Shown: one piece after another, positions 17,136-25,365 of the stretch
How positions within the stretch are numbered: the first letter of the stretch is position 1
How the letters are laid out: each line of letters opens with the position of its first letter
Source: Cryptosporangium aurantiacum
Lineage (GTDB): Bacteria; Actinomycetota; Actinomycetes; Mycobacteriales; Cryptosporangiaceae
Direction of reading: 5' to 3'
NCBI RefSeq assembly: GCF_900143005.1
Contig: NZ_FRCS01000010.1
Coordinates: forward strand, 124,001 to 188,000
Length of the DNA: 64,000 bases
Notes under the pieces: generated by a model
Told to the model about the DNA's origin: nothing
The model's input: the letters and a program-made list of their open reading frames with translations, nothing else
Databases searched by the model: none
Translations under genes and position numbers: made by a program

Positions 17136-17519
17136 ATGACGACGACCAAACCACTGCTGATCCTGATCGCCGGTCCCTATCGTTCCGGCACCGGCGACGA
17201 CCCCGAGCTGATGGCCGCGAACCTGCGCTCGCTGGAAGAGGCGGCCTGGCCGCTGTTCCGCGCCGGGCACGTACCGATGATCGGCGAGTGGGTCGCGCTG
17301 CCGGTGCTGCGCGGTGCGGGCGCCGCCGGCCCGACCGATCCGTTCGCCGAGCAGGTCATGTACCCGACCGCGCAGCGGCTGCTCCAGCACTGCGACGCCG
17401 TCCTCCGCCTGCCCGGCGCGTCGACCGGCGCGGATCAGGACGTCGCGATCGCGCAGGAACGGGGCTTGCCGGTTTGGTACCGGCTCGACGACGTTCCCGG
17501 CGTCACCGCCCACGTCTGA
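17136..17519 (+). CDS. Nucleoside 2-deoxyribosyltransferase-like protein (DUF4406-type)
   Basis: 127 residues with the small Rossmann-like fold of nucleoside deoxyribosyltransferases and related N-glycosidases. The strand-loop ILIAGPYRSGTGDDPELMAA resembles the nucleotide-binding start. Then come AGHVPMIGEWVALP and LQHCDAVLRLPGASTGAD with QDVAIAQERGLPVW, in which an acidic or polar residue follows the fourth strand. Divergence from a DeoR-type sensor fits a nucleoside-salvage or nucleobase-exchange role. The exact substrate is not established. Confidence 0.75.
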   Translation: MTTTKPLLILIAGPYRSGTGDDPELMAANLRSLEEAAWPLFRAGHVPMIGEWVALPVLRGAGAAGPTDPFAEQVMYPTAQRLLQHCDAVLRLPGASTGADQDVAIAQERGLPVWYRLDDVPGVTAHV

Positions 17520-17521
17520 GC

Positions 17522-20317
17522 TCAACAGTCGGACAGCCCGCTCTCGGTCACCAGGCGCGTCAGCCCGGTGCGGGACGGCACCCGCAGCTTCCGGTAGATG
17601 CTGGTCAGGTGCGCTTCCACGGTCTTCGGCGAGACGAACAGCGCGGAGCCGACCTCGGTGTTCGTCAGCCCGGCCGCGACCATGCGGGCGACCTGGAGCT
17701 CCTGCGGGCTCAGCCGGTCCAGCCCGCCGGCTCGCCGGGCGCGCGGCGGGTGATGGCCGCTCGCGGCTAGCTCGGCGAGGCAGCGCTGGGTCCACGGTGC
17801 CGCCCCGAGCGAGGAGAACATCCGGTGCGCGGCCAGCAGCGGACCCCGTGACCGTGCCTTCTGCCGGGTGCGGCGCAGCGCTTCGCCGTAACAGAGCAGC
17901 GTCCGCGCGTGGTCGAACGGCGTCGGCAGGCGATCGTGTTCTGCCAGCGCTTCGCGGAAGGCGGCGTCCGCGGCGTCGGGGTCGTCGGCGAGCAGCGCGC
18001 GGCAGCGCGCGCTCACCGCCCGTTGCCAGCGCAGGCCGGTCCGGTCGGCGCACTCCTCCAGCCAGGCGAGCGTGTCCCTGGCCGCGCCCGGGTTCCCGGC
18101 GCGCAGGTGAGCCTCGACGGCGTCCCCGGCGAACGGCGTGACGTTCGGGTTGCCCAGCCCGAAGCGGACGAAGATCTCCTGCGCGTGGCCCAGGTGGACC
18201 GCCGCATCCGTGCCCGCGCCCCGGCTCAGGCAGTCCAGCCCTAGCGCGGCTTCGCGGTAGATCTGCATCGACCGGACGTCAGTGAAGTCGGTGAACTCGA
18301 TGGCTTCGGCGGCGCGCCGCTCGCAACCGGCGTGGTCGCCGCGGGCGGCGTCGAAGCGGGCCTGCATGAGCAGCCCGGCGGCCACCACACCCCGCTGACG
18401 CAGCGCCCGGCCTTTTGCCGTCGCTTCCAGGCAGTCGGCGTAGGCAGCCGACCACTGCCCGAGCCACCAGCCCAGCTCGCTGCGCACTCCGAAAGCGAAC
18501 GCGTACGCGACCGGGTTGCCGCTCCGGCGCGCTCCGTCGAGGACCGCGTGCAGGAGACGCTGCGAGTCCTCGTAGCGCTCGACGCAGAAGCAGACCTGCG
18601 CGAGGTTCGTCAGCTCGATCCCGGTGGCGGCCGGATCGGTGCCCTCGAACGCGGCGAGGGCGCGGTCCAGCTCCCGGCAGGCGTCCTCGACGCGGTGGGT
18701 GAGCGCGAGGCCCTGGCAGAGGAACAGCGCGCACCGCTCGACCCCCGCGGCGGATGTCGCGAGTTCCATGCCCCGGCGCGCGGCGGCGATCGCGCCTGCC
18801 GGGTCCGCGTGCATGACGGCGGGGAGGGCGGCCTCGTGGGCGAGTGCGGCGGCGCGGACGCTGTCGGTCGGTGCGATCGCCTCGGCGGCCGTGCTCATCA
18901 GGCGATGTGCGTGCCGGACGCTGCCCATCCAGGTCAACGCCCGCCCGTGCAGCAGCGCGATGTCCGCGCGCAACGCCGGATCGGTCGCCGTCGCGCGTGC
19001 CTCCTCGCACCACCGCGCGGCGTCGTCGCAGGCCCCGCCCGCGAACGCGTCCCTGGCGGCGTCGAGCAGGCGGCCCGCGGTGAGGTTCGAGCGGGCGGGC
19101 GTCAGCTCCGCGGCTCGGCGCCACGCCTGCGCCGCGGCCAGGTACGAACCGCACTGTCGAGCCTCCCGCGCGGCCTGGACGAGTCCGGCCGCGACGTCCT
19201 CGTCCGGCCGCGACACCGCACAGGCGAGATACCAGGCCCGGGTGGCGCCGGTGGCTCCCTCGCCGAGCGCGCGGTAGGCCTGCCTGCGGACGCCGACCGG
19301 GACGTTGCTCAGCGCGACGCTGCGCAAGATCGGATGGACCAGCTCGTAGCGGTCGGCCACCACCCGGACCAGGCGCGCTTCCTCGGCTGCCGTCAGGTCG
19401 TCCGGCGCGAGCTTCCACGCCCCCAGCGCCCGGTCGACGATCTCCACCGTCGGCTCGCGCGCGGCGGCCACCAGCACGAGTGCCCGCTGGGTCGGAGCGG
19501 GCAACGCGCGGATCCGTGACGTCCAACCCTGTTCCGCGCGGCCGCCGCGGGCGGGTGCCGCGGGCAGCGGCTCCTCGCCGCGACGCTGCGCCTCGCTCAG
19601 TCGGAACGCGAACTCCAGCAGGATCAGCGGGTTCCCGCGGGAGAACCCGACCAACGCGTCGAGGACGCCGGGTGCGACCACGAGCCTGTGACTGTCCAGC
19701 ACCAACCGGCACTCCCGCTCGGAGAGGCCGGTGACGTCGAGGACGGCGTGTCCTCGCGGCTCCTCGGAGAGCTTGCGGGTGGCGGCGATGAACGCCACAT
19801 GGTCGGACGTGACCCGCCGGGCCACGAAGCGAAAGACGTTCACCGAGTCGGCGTCCACCCATTGCAGGTCGTCGACGAGCGCCACCAATGGCCGGTCGTG
19901 TCCGGCCAGCGACAGGACGTTGAGCGTAGCGACGCAGACGGCGTACGGGTTCACCGCGGAGTCGGACACCAGCTCGCTGAGCGCCAGCGCGGTCTCGAGG
20001 TTCTCCCGCTGGGCGCGCGGCAGCGCGCTGAAGCGTCGGCGGAGCGGCAGCAGCAGTTCACCGAGCGCGGCGAACGGGAGCGTCGTTTCGCTTTCCACCC
20101 CTCGCACCCGATACACCTGGTACCGGGAAGCGGCTTTGTGTTCCACGTAGTCCAGCAGCGTGGTCTTGCCGACGCCGGGATCACCGCGGACGAGCAGCGC
20201 ACGACCGGCGACCGGCAACTCGTCGAGTAGATCGTCGAGGTACCGCCGCTCAGCGTCCCTGCCGATGAGTTCTGGGTCTGCTATCGAGCACACTGTGGTC
20301 GCCGTAGTGATCGCCAC
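17522..20317 (-). CDS. LAL-type LuxR family regulator with NTPase domain
   Basis: About 931 residues. The start is uncertain: the GTG at 20317 has GGAG just upstream, while a TTG at 20374 gives 19 more residues. LIGRDAERRYLDDLL precedes Walker A (VRGDPGVGKTTLLDYV), and Walker B is LVALVDDLQWVDADS. A long helical-repeat sensor of more than 500 residues follows. It ends in a LuxR HTH (LSPQELQVARMVAAGLTNTE, FVSPKTVEAHLTSIYRKL). This is the second LAL regulator within 8 kb; its nearest possible targets are the divergent secreted-protein gene or genes elsewhere. Confidence 0.9.
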   Translation of the reverse strand: MAITTATTVCSIADPELIGRDAERRYLDDLLDELPVAGRALLVRGDPGVGKTTLLDYVEHKAASRYQVYRVRGVESETTLPFAALGELLLPLRRRFSALPRAQRENLETALALSELVSDSAVNPYAVCVATLNVLSLAGHDRPLVALVDDLQWVDADSVNVFRFVARRVTSDHVAFIAATRKLSEEPRGHAVLDVTGLSERECRLVLDSHRLVVAPGVLDALVGFSRGNPLILLEFAFRLSEAQRRGEEPLPAAPARGGRAEQGWTSRIRALPAPTQRALVLVAAAREPTVEIVDRALGAWKLAPDDLTAAEEARLVRVVADRYELVHPILRSVALSNVPVGVRRQAYRALGEGATGATRAWYLACAVSRPDEDVAAGLVQAAREARQCGSYLAAAQAWRRAAELTPARSNLTAGRLLDAARDAFAGGACDDAARWCEEARATATDPALRADIALLHGRALTWMGSVRHAHRLMSTAAEAIAPTDSVRAAALAHEAALPAVMHADPAGAIAAARRGMELATSAAGVERCALFLCQGLALTHRVEDACRELDRALAAFEGTDPAATGIELTNLAQVCFCVERYEDSQRLLHAVLDGARRSGNPVAYAFAFGVRSELGWWLGQWSAAYADCLEATAKGRALRQRGVVAAGLLMQARFDAARGDHAGCERRAAEAIEFTDFTDVRSMQIYREAALGLDCLSRGAGTDAAVHLGHAQEIFVRFGLGNPNVTPFAGDAVEAHLRAGNPGAARDTLAWLEECADRTGLRWQRAVSARCRALLADDPDAADAAFREALAEHDRLPTPFDHARTLLCYGEALRRTRQKARSRGPLLAAHRMFSSLGAAPWTQRCLAELAASGHHPPRARRAGGLDRLSPQELQVARMVAAGLTNTEVGSALFVSPKTVEAHLTSIYRKLRVPSRTGLTRLVTESGLSDC

Positions 20318-20554
20318 CAACTCCAGTTGCGGTCGCTCCGGGCAAAAGCCGCGTGTGACTGCGGCGTTGTCCAAAGTAGGGCATTACACCTGTATCGGTA
20401 CACCCTGTGTGCTCGTTGGCGCTGCTGAAACGGCGTATCAATGCCTAGTTGTGCTTACCGTCGAACGGGACGAATTGGGGATTTCCCTAATACCGTCGCA
20501 GGCCTTCCGGCGCTTTCCTGGTCGCGACATCAGGACGCCGACGAAGGAAACACG

Positions 20555-20848
20555 ATGAGTGTTCGACGAACGATGACGGGGGTGATCGGCGCGTCCGTGC
20601 TCGTGCCGCTCTCGGTGGTGGCGTTCGCTCACCCGGCCCGGGCCGACGGCTGCACGGTGGTTCGAGTCGCGCCGCTGTTCGGCGGCAGCATCACGGTCAA
20701 CGCCCCCTGTTCTGGGGTCCGCACGCGGGTCGTCACCCGCACCACCGGTCGCTGCGTCGCCACCGCTAGCCAGCGGGTGACGTGGTCGAGCCCCACGCAC
20801 CGGATGTCCACGGTGACCACCAGCCGGGTCAACTGCACCCGTAGATAG
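20555..20848 (+). CDS. Small secreted protein with four cysteines
   Basis: 97 residues from an ATG preceded by GAAGGAAACACG. A clear Sec signal peptide (RRTMTGVIGASVLVPLSVV with AHPARA before the likely cleavage at Ala30) leads to a mature part of about 67 residues. This part has Cys33, Cys52, Cys67 and Cys94, enough for two disulfides, and is Thr/Arg/Val-rich. It looks like a small beta-rich extracellular protein. No family is recognised. It is divergent from the large LAL regulator with about 240 bases between, and followed by a strong terminator. Confidence 0.75.
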   Translation: MSVRRTMTGVIGASVLVPLSVVAFAHPARADGCTVVRVAPLFGGSITVNAPCSGVRTRVVTRTTGRCVATASQRVTWSSPTHRMSTVTTSRVNCTRR

Positions 20849-20853
20849 CGGAG

Positions 20854-20883
20854 GGCCCGGCCGGTGTTCCCACCGGCCGGGCC
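20854..20883. terminator. Bidirectional intrinsic terminator
   Basis: A perfect 13-bp stem (GGCCCGGCCGGTG at 20854-20866, CACCGGCCGGGCC at 20871-20883) closes a TTCC tetraloop. It sits between the convergent stops of the secreted-protein gene and the alkaline phosphatase and can serve both strands. There is no U-tract, as is common in actinobacteria. Confidence 0.85.
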
Positions 20884-20888
20884 GCGCG

Positions 20889-22139
20889 CTACTTCGTCAG
20901 GATCTTCGAAAGCACTTCGTGGACGTGCGTGTTGGGGTGCTTGCCGGTGAACAACGTCGCGTACGGACCGGCCGCGGTGACCGGCACGTCGACGCCGGTG
21001 TGGCCGCTGGTCGTCCAGTCGAGGTTGAACTTCAGCGGGCTGCCGGGGATCGCGAACGGCCCGTCTTCCTTCGAGATCGCGTCGCCGGACTCATCCGTGG
21101 TCCCGGTGTCCTCGACCGTGAGGCCGCCGCACTCGTGGTCACCGGTGATGACGAGCAGCGTGTCCGGGTGCGCGTTGACGTACGCCTTCGCCACCGCGAC
21201 GGCCTTCTCCAGCTCGCCCATCGACTGCAGCATCCGGGCCGCGTTGTTGTCGTGGGAGAACTCGTCGACGCCCTCCTCCTCGATGAGCAGGAAGAACCCG
21301 TCCCGGTCCTTCTTCAGCGTGGCGAGCGCCTTCGAGGTCATCGTGGCCAGGCTGACGACCGGGCTGTAGACGTCACCCTGGCCCTCCTCGCGCTGCTGGA
21401 ACATCTCCTGGTTGGCGAACAGCCCGAGCAGCCTGCCGTCCGGGGCGGCCTGCAGTTGCGCCGCCGTCGACACGTACCGGTAGCCGGCCTGTCGTGCTAT
21501 TGCGATCAGGTCGCCCTTCGTGCTGCGGCTGCCCTCGGTCGGGTCCTCCGCGGGCTTGTCGGGGTACGCGCCCGGGTTGCCTGCCGGCAGCCACCAGTCC
21601 TCGCCGCCACCGAGAATGACGTCCGGCTTGCTGACGTCGATGTATTGCCGGGCGATCTCGTCCTGCTGACCCCGGTCCGGGACGTTCGCGAACCAGGCGG
21701 CCGGGGAGGCGTCGGTGACCTGAGCGGTGGTCACCAGGCCAGTCGCCTTGCCCGCCTGCTTCGCCCGGTAGCCGAGCGTCGGCACCGGCCTCTTGTTGAC
21801 GTCGTACCCGATCGAGCCGTTGTAGGTCCGCTGGCCGATCGTCCATGCGGTGGCGCCCGCCGCCGAGTCGGTGATCGGGTTCGCCGGGTCGTCCGGGCTG
21901 GTGGTCAGCTGCCCGGACACCGGCAGGCTGTCCATGACCAACTGTCCGTCGAGGCCCTCGAGCGCGAGCCGGGCCGCTTCGCGGTGCGCCGGACCCATGC
22001 CGTCGCCGTTGACGAAGATGACGCTGCGGGCCTTCTGCCGTTCGTTCGATGCATCCGCGGCGAGAGTGGTGGCTCCCACCGCCACGAGTACTCCGGTCGT
22101 GACCGTCGCGGCGAGCCAGCGCAGTGGTTTGGCGTCCAC
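20889..22139 (-). CDS. Alkaline phosphatase (PhoA superfamily), secreted
   Basis: 416 residues from a GTG at 22139 preceded by GGGAGG. The N-terminal basic-hydrophobic segment (KPLRWLAATVTTGVLVAV followed by ATTLAADA) is a signal peptide. The metal-site motif is VNGDGMGPAHREAA and the nucleophile motif is ITDSAAGATAW (Ser). LLIEEEGVDEFSHDN, VITGDHECGGLTV and TTSGHTGVDVPV provide the remaining zinc/magnesium ligands. It should hydrolyse phosphate monoesters outside the cell. I see no obvious PHO-box-like direct repeat upstream, but the upstream space to the divergent RidA gene is only 74 bases. Confidence 0.93.
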   Translation of the reverse strand: MDAKPLRWLAATVTTGVLVAVGATTLAADASNERQKARSVIFVNGDGMGPAHREAARLALEGLDGQLVMDSLPVSGQLTTSPDDPANPITDSAAGATAWTIGQRTYNGSIGYDVNKRPVPTLGYRAKQAGKATGLVTTAQVTDASPAAWFANVPDRGQQDEIARQYIDVSKPDVILGGGEDWWLPAGNPGAYPDKPAEDPTEGSRSTKGDLIAIARQAGYRYVSTAAQLQAAPDGRLLGLFANQEMFQQREEGQGDVYSPVVSLATMTSKALATLKKDRDGFFLLIEEEGVDEFSHDNNAARMLQSMGELEKAVAVAKAYVNAHPDTLLVITGDHECGGLTVEDTGTTDESGDAISKEDGPFAIPGSPLKFNLDWTTSGHTGVDVPVTAAGPYATLFTGKHPNTHVHEVLSKILTK

Positions 22140-22213
22140 ACGAGCCTCCCGAGTGTCGTCCGGTGATCCCGTTAGGCAACACCCTTTGCACACGTTTGGC
22201 TACGGTTCCTGGC

Positions 22214-22582
22214 GTGGAGATCACGACTCTTGACCCGCAACCCCGCTCCTACGGCATGGGCGCCCTGGCGACCGGCGCATCGAACATCCTGTTCATCAGC
22301 GGCCAGGTGCCCGAGGACGAGACCGGCCACGTTCCCGAGACCTTCGACGACCAGTGCCGATTGGCCTGGCGCAACGTCGTCGGAGTACTGAACACCGCAC
22401 ACCTGGGCCTGGAGAACCTCACGAAGGTGACGGTCTTCCTCTCCGACCGGCAGTACCGGGAGGCCAACGCCCGCATCCGGCACGAGGTGCTCGGCGGCCA
22501 CAGCCCGGCGCTCACCGTCATCATCACCGGCATCTACGACGAGAAGTGGCTGCTCGAGATCGAGGCAGTCGCCGTGTCCTGA
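22214..22582 (+). CDS. RidA family protein (YjgF/YER057c/UK114)
   Basis: 122 residues from a GTG seven bases after TACGGT, so probably leaderless. The family pattern is present: LFISGQVPEDETGHVP, then CRLAWRNVVGVL, LENLTKVTVFLSDRQYR and IRHEVLGGHSPALTVIIT. YDEKWLLEIEAVA ends the fold, with a Glu in the usual place. RidA proteins hydrolyse reactive enamine/imine intermediates from PLP enzymes. The N-terminal half lacks the canonical active-site arginine context (R in PAxTxIxxxxL), because TVIITGI replaces it, so a subfamily with another substrate is possible. Confidence 0.87.
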   Translation: MEITTLDPQPRSYGMGALATGASNILFISGQVPEDETGHVPETFDDQCRLAWRNVVGVLNTAHLGLENLTKVTVFLSDRQYREANARIRHEVLGGHSPALTVIITGIYDEKWLLEIEAVAVS

Positions 22583-22664
22583 CGCGCCACGCTCGACGGG
22601 GCTGTGGCGGGTCAATGCCCGGATTAACCTCTCCGGTGAGGCTTCGGTCCAACCTGGAGCGAGT

Positions 22665-22711
22665 CGTCGGCGGCCCTTCGGTGCAACCCAGAGGGGGAGG
22701 GGCCGCCGACG
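22665..22711. terminator. Long-loop hairpin between convergent genes
   Basis: CGTCGGCGGCCC (22665-22676) pairs perfectly with GGGCCGCCGACG (22700-22711) across a 23-base loop. It lies between the convergent stops of the RidA gene and the Rrf2 gene and is the only strong structure in this 169-base gap. A terminator role is likely but the long loop makes it less certain. Confidence 0.55.
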
Positions 22712-22751
22712 GCTCTTGCACCATATCGGTCGGCACCCGCGTGATGGGGAC

Positions 22752-23228
22752 TCACGCGTTCACCGACGCGAGAAGTGACCGTGTCCGGGCCGGCGCCGAC
22801 GGGGGCAGCGAGTCCAGGACGTCGGCCAGGCTCACGCCGGAGAGGCTGTTCCGCCACGCCTGGTGCGCGTCGGCCATCCTGGCGGCGAGGACGCAGGTGC
22901 TGCGGCACTCGTCGGGCGGGAGCGCGCCGCGTCCCTGCTGGCGGATCTCCTGGCAGACGTAGGGCTCGGACGGGCCGTCCACGGCTTCGACGATGTTCAG
23001 CAGCGTGATGTCGGCGGCGGGACGCGCGAGCCGGAAGCCGCCGCGAGGACCCGGCGACGCGGTGAGCACACCGGCCCGCACCAGCGCCTGCAACTGCTTG
23101 GCGAGCGACGCCGCGGGCAGGCCGTAGTACGCCACGAGCTGCGCCGCGGAGGCCGTGGCGCCCGGCTCCAACTGCGCCAACGTCGTCGCGCAGTGCAGAA
23201 CCCACTCGGTGCTCACCGGAAGCTTCAC
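22752..23228 (-). CDS. Rrf2 family regulator, RsrR-like [2Fe-2S] candidate
   Basis: 158 residues from a GTG seven bases after TACACT. The winged-helix core is AAQLVAYYGLPAASLAKQL with GPRGGFRLARPAADITLLNI. Cysteines fall at 92, 108 and 112 (PYVCQEIRQQG, DECRSTC). Glu8 is in VSTEW. In RsrR of Streptomyces venezuelae the cluster is held by Glu8, His33, Cys90 and Cys110. Here Glu8 and the Cys-19-Cys spacing (92/112) match, but the His position appears to be Tyr. The divergent NAD(P)-binding gene copies the RsrR arrangement. This is an alignment from memory, so the homology is inferred. Confidence 0.82.
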   Translation of the reverse strand: MKLPVSTEWVLHCATTLAQLEPGATASAAQLVAYYGLPAASLAKQLQALVRAGVLTASPGPRGGFRLARPAADITLLNIVEAVDGPSEPYVCQEIRQQGRGALPPDECRSTCVLAARMADAHQAWRNSLSGVSLADVLDSLPPSAPARTRSLLASVNA

Positions 23229-23235
23229 AGTGATT

Positions 23236-23279
23236 AGTGTATCGCTGATATTGCGGATCTTTTTTATCCGGATTAGGGT
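23236..23279. promoter_or_regulatory. Divergent promoters and dyad between Rrf2 regulator and NAD(P)-binding gene
   Basis: For the plus strand, TTGCGG (23251-23256) and TAGGGT (23274-23279) are 17 bases apart. A perfect inverted repeat, CGGAT at 23254-23258 and ATCCG at 23266-23270, fills the spacer. For the minus strand, TACACT (23241 to 23236) is seven bases from the GTG. The A/T-rich repeat is a likely Rrf2 operator controlling both genes. Confidence 0.55.
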
Positions 23280-23314
23280 TCGACACGACACCCGCCAGGA
23301 GAGAGGTAGTCGCC

Positions 23315-24064
23315 ATGCGGATCGCAGTCGCCGGGGCCACCGGCAACATCGGGGCCCTCACCGTCGCCGCGCTCGAGCGAGACGGACACGACGTCGTGGG
23401 GATCAGCCGGTCGGGCGGCGTCGACCTGGTGACCGGCGAGGGTCTGGACGACGTGCTGGTAGGCGTCGAGGTGGTGGTCGACGCCACCAACGGCCCCGCG
23501 ACCGACCGGGACGAGGCCGTCGCGTACTTCGGCGCAGCCACGCGCAACCTGCTGGCTGCCGAGGAACGCGCAGGCGTCCGTCACCACGTGCTGCTGTCGA
23601 TCGCGGGGGTCCACCGTGTGGAGGGCAACGCGCACTACGCGGGCAAGCGCGAACAGGAGCGTTTGGTGAGTGCCGGCGTCGTGCCGTGGACGATCCTGCC
23701 GGCGGCGCAGTTCCACGACTTCGCGGCGATGGTTGCGAGTTGGACCGAGCGCGACGGCGTCGCGACGATCGCGCCGCTGCTCGTCCAGCCGATCGCTCCC
23801 GAGGACGTCGCCGCGGTGCTCGCCGAGATCGCGGTGGGCGAGCCGCGCGGCCGGGACGCCGATCTCGTCGGACCGGAGCCGCAGGACCTGGTGGACATGG
23901 CGCGTCGGACGAACGAGGCGCGGGGACGCGAAGTCCGGTTGGCGCCGAGCTGGTCAACCGGCATCTTCGGGGAGGAGATGGCCGGCAACGTGATGCTGCC
24001 CGGCGAGAATGCCCGGATCGCCCCCACGACGTTCGACGAGTGGCTACTCAGCCAGCGAGCCTGA
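23315..24064 (+). CDS. NAD(P)H-binding atypical SDR/NmrA-like protein
   Basis: 249 residues, with GGAGAGAGG upstream of the ATG. The Rossmann start is MRIAVAGATGNIGALTVAAL (GxxGxxG). A middle strand VVVDATNGPATD and RAGVRHHVLLSIAGV follow. A Tyr-x-x-x-Lys-like YAGKREQERLV is at the usual SDR position, and WTILPAAQFHDF follows. This group includes quinone-oxidoreductase-like and redox-sensing NmrA proteins. Divergence from an Rrf2 Fe-S regulator suggests a redox or quinone stress role. The 3' end overlaps the convergent fic gene by 21 bases. Confidence 0.85.
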   Translation: MRIAVAGATGNIGALTVAALERDGHDVVGISRSGGVDLVTGEGLDDVLVGVEVVVDATNGPATDRDEAVAYFGAATRNLLAAEERAGVRHHVLLSIAGVHRVEGNAHYAGKREQERLVSAGVVPWTILPAAQFHDFAAMVASWTERDGVATIAPLLVQPIAPEDVAAVLAEIAVGEPRGRDADLVGPEPQDLVDMARRTNEARGREVRLAPSWSTGIFGEEMAGNVMLPGENARIAPTTFDEWLLSQRA

Positions 24065-25228
24065 AGCGTTGAGGACCCTGGGCGCGGCCTCGACCAGCTT
24101 TCGGAGTAACCACGGATACGGATCGGTCAGCGGCCGACGACGTCGACGAAGTTCCGTGTGCATTTCCCGGAGACGGTCGCCGGCGACGTAGAAGCGCCCC
24201 CGCGTTTCGCCCTGTGGGCGGAGCAGCTGCAACTCGGCCAGTCGTCCCAGATCGCGCGTTGCGGTGTGCTTTTCGACCTCGGTCATCTTCATGTATCCCG
24301 AGCGCCGAACCCGATACCCGAGCACCGCTTCGTAGAGGCTGTTGGTCACTCGTTCCGGAAGGCGGTGGTCGCTTACCAGTCCGTCCAACTCTTCCCAGAT
24401 GTCGGCGGCTTCGCTCAACCGCTGAGCGACGGTCTGGGCCTGCATGTGATGGGCCCGAATGTTGAACGCAACCCAGAGGTGGGCATCGGACCGGGGGCGC
24501 CACGAACCTTGGCCAGTGACGGCGAGTGCCTGGTAGTAGTCCTCTGTGTTGTGGCCCAGCCACTCCTCGATGCTGGAGAACGCGGGCTCGACGATGGTCT
24601 GCCGTGAGATCGCCAGGGTCTGAAGGGCGCGGGCCATCCGCCCGTTCCCGTCGCGGAACGGATGGATCATCACCAGGTTGAGGTGCGCCATGGCGCCGCG
24701 CACCAAGGGATCGAGATCCGCATCCGCTCGAATGCTCTCCGCGAGTTCGGCCATCAGCGCAGGGACCCGATCGGCATCCGGACCCTCGTCCACGACGAGC
24801 CCGCGCTTCTCGTCGTGGACGTAAATCGGGCCCGTCCGGTATCGACCAGGGCTCTTGCGCAAGTCGTGCGCGAGCATCATGTAGTGCATGCTGCGCATCG
24901 CGGAGGTGTCGATTTCGAAGTGCGCGTCGACCGCCATCTGGAGGACGTAGCCGAGCGCCTGGCGATATCCGCGAATTTCGGCCCAGGTCTGTTCGTCGGC
25001 GCTCAGCGGCTCTTCGTCATCCAGGGCGGCTGCCGCATCGTCTTCCTCGACGAGGTACCCCTCGATGCTGTTGGATCCGCGGATCGCGCGGGCCAGCATC
25101 GTGCGCCGCAGGCCTCCCTGCCAGCGGCGTGGCGCGCGCAGAACGCTCGCCAGCTGCCGTCGCATCTCGTGGATCTCCGCGAGCACGCTACGGTCTTCAC
25201 CGGTTAGAGGTGCCGGAGTGTAGATCAT
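24044..25228 (-). CDS. Fic family protein (AMPylase-type) with C-terminal winged helix
   Basis: 394 residues. The Fic core motif HPFRDGNGRMAR is intact, with His189 catalytic. The inhibitory helix motif S/TxxxEG/N is present upstream of the core as SNSIEG (Glu56), making this a self-inhibited class II Fic. The N-terminal Fic_N region (LTGEDRSVLAEIHEMRRQL) precedes it. The last about 120 residues form a winged-helix-like domain (RRSGYMKMTEVEKHTATRDL and RLAELQLLRP). Class II Fic proteins AMPylate target proteins once inhibition is relieved. The dyads over its promoter fit autorepression through its own winged helix. Codon use looks slightly more A/T-rich than in neighbours. Confidence 0.9.
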   Translation of the reverse strand: MIYTPAPLTGEDRSVLAEIHEMRRQLASVLRAPRRWQGGLRRTMLARAIRGSNSIEGYLVEEDDAAAALDDEEPLSADEQTWAEIRGYRQALGYVLQMAVDAHFEIDTSAMRSMHYMMLAHDLRKSPGRYRTGPIYVHDEKRGLVVDEGPDADRVPALMAELAESIRADADLDPLVRGAMAHLNLVMIHPFRDGNGRMARALQTLAISRQTIVEPAFSSIEEWLGHNTEDYYQALAVTGQGSWRPRSDAHLWVAFNIRAHHMQAQTVAQRLSEAADIWEELDGLVSDHRLPERVTNSLYEAVLGYRVRRSGYMKMTEVEKHTATRDLGRLAELQLLRPQGETRGRFYVAGDRLREMHTELRRRRRPLTDPYPWLLRKLVEAAPRVLNASGSLAE

Positions 25229-25230
25229 CG

Positions 25231-25287
25231 TGTCGCAATGATAGCGACATTCTGGTCGCGATGTTGGTTTGATAGCAACATCGCGAC
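25231..25287. promoter_or_regulatory. Nested dyads over the fic promoter
   Basis: Two perfect inverted repeats lie directly upstream of the fic start. The first is TGTCGC (25231-25236) and GCGACA (25244-25249), 7 bases apart. The second is GTCGCGATGTTG (25255-25266) and CAACATCGCGAC (25276-25287), 9 bases apart. Read on the minus strand, TATCAT lies 11 bases before the ATG and could be the -10 box, so the first dyad covers the transcription start. Both dyads share the GTCGC core and the GATAGC element recurs, suggesting a cooperative operator. Confidence 0.65.
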
Positions 25288-25365
25288 ATCGAGCCCCGCA
25301 TGCGACGGTGGCGCGGCGACTCGCTCGCTCCCGAGCGGTGTTCGGGCTGCGGTGCCGTGTAAACC

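Noticed and set aside
20250-20441. A short minus-strand frame overlapping the LAL regulator start
   Set aside because: It has an ATG but no homology or codon support, and the LAL frame explains the region better.
22171-22213. PHO-box control of the alkaline phosphatase
   Set aside because: No repeated direct 11-bp units typical of PhoP binding could be seen between the divergent starts.
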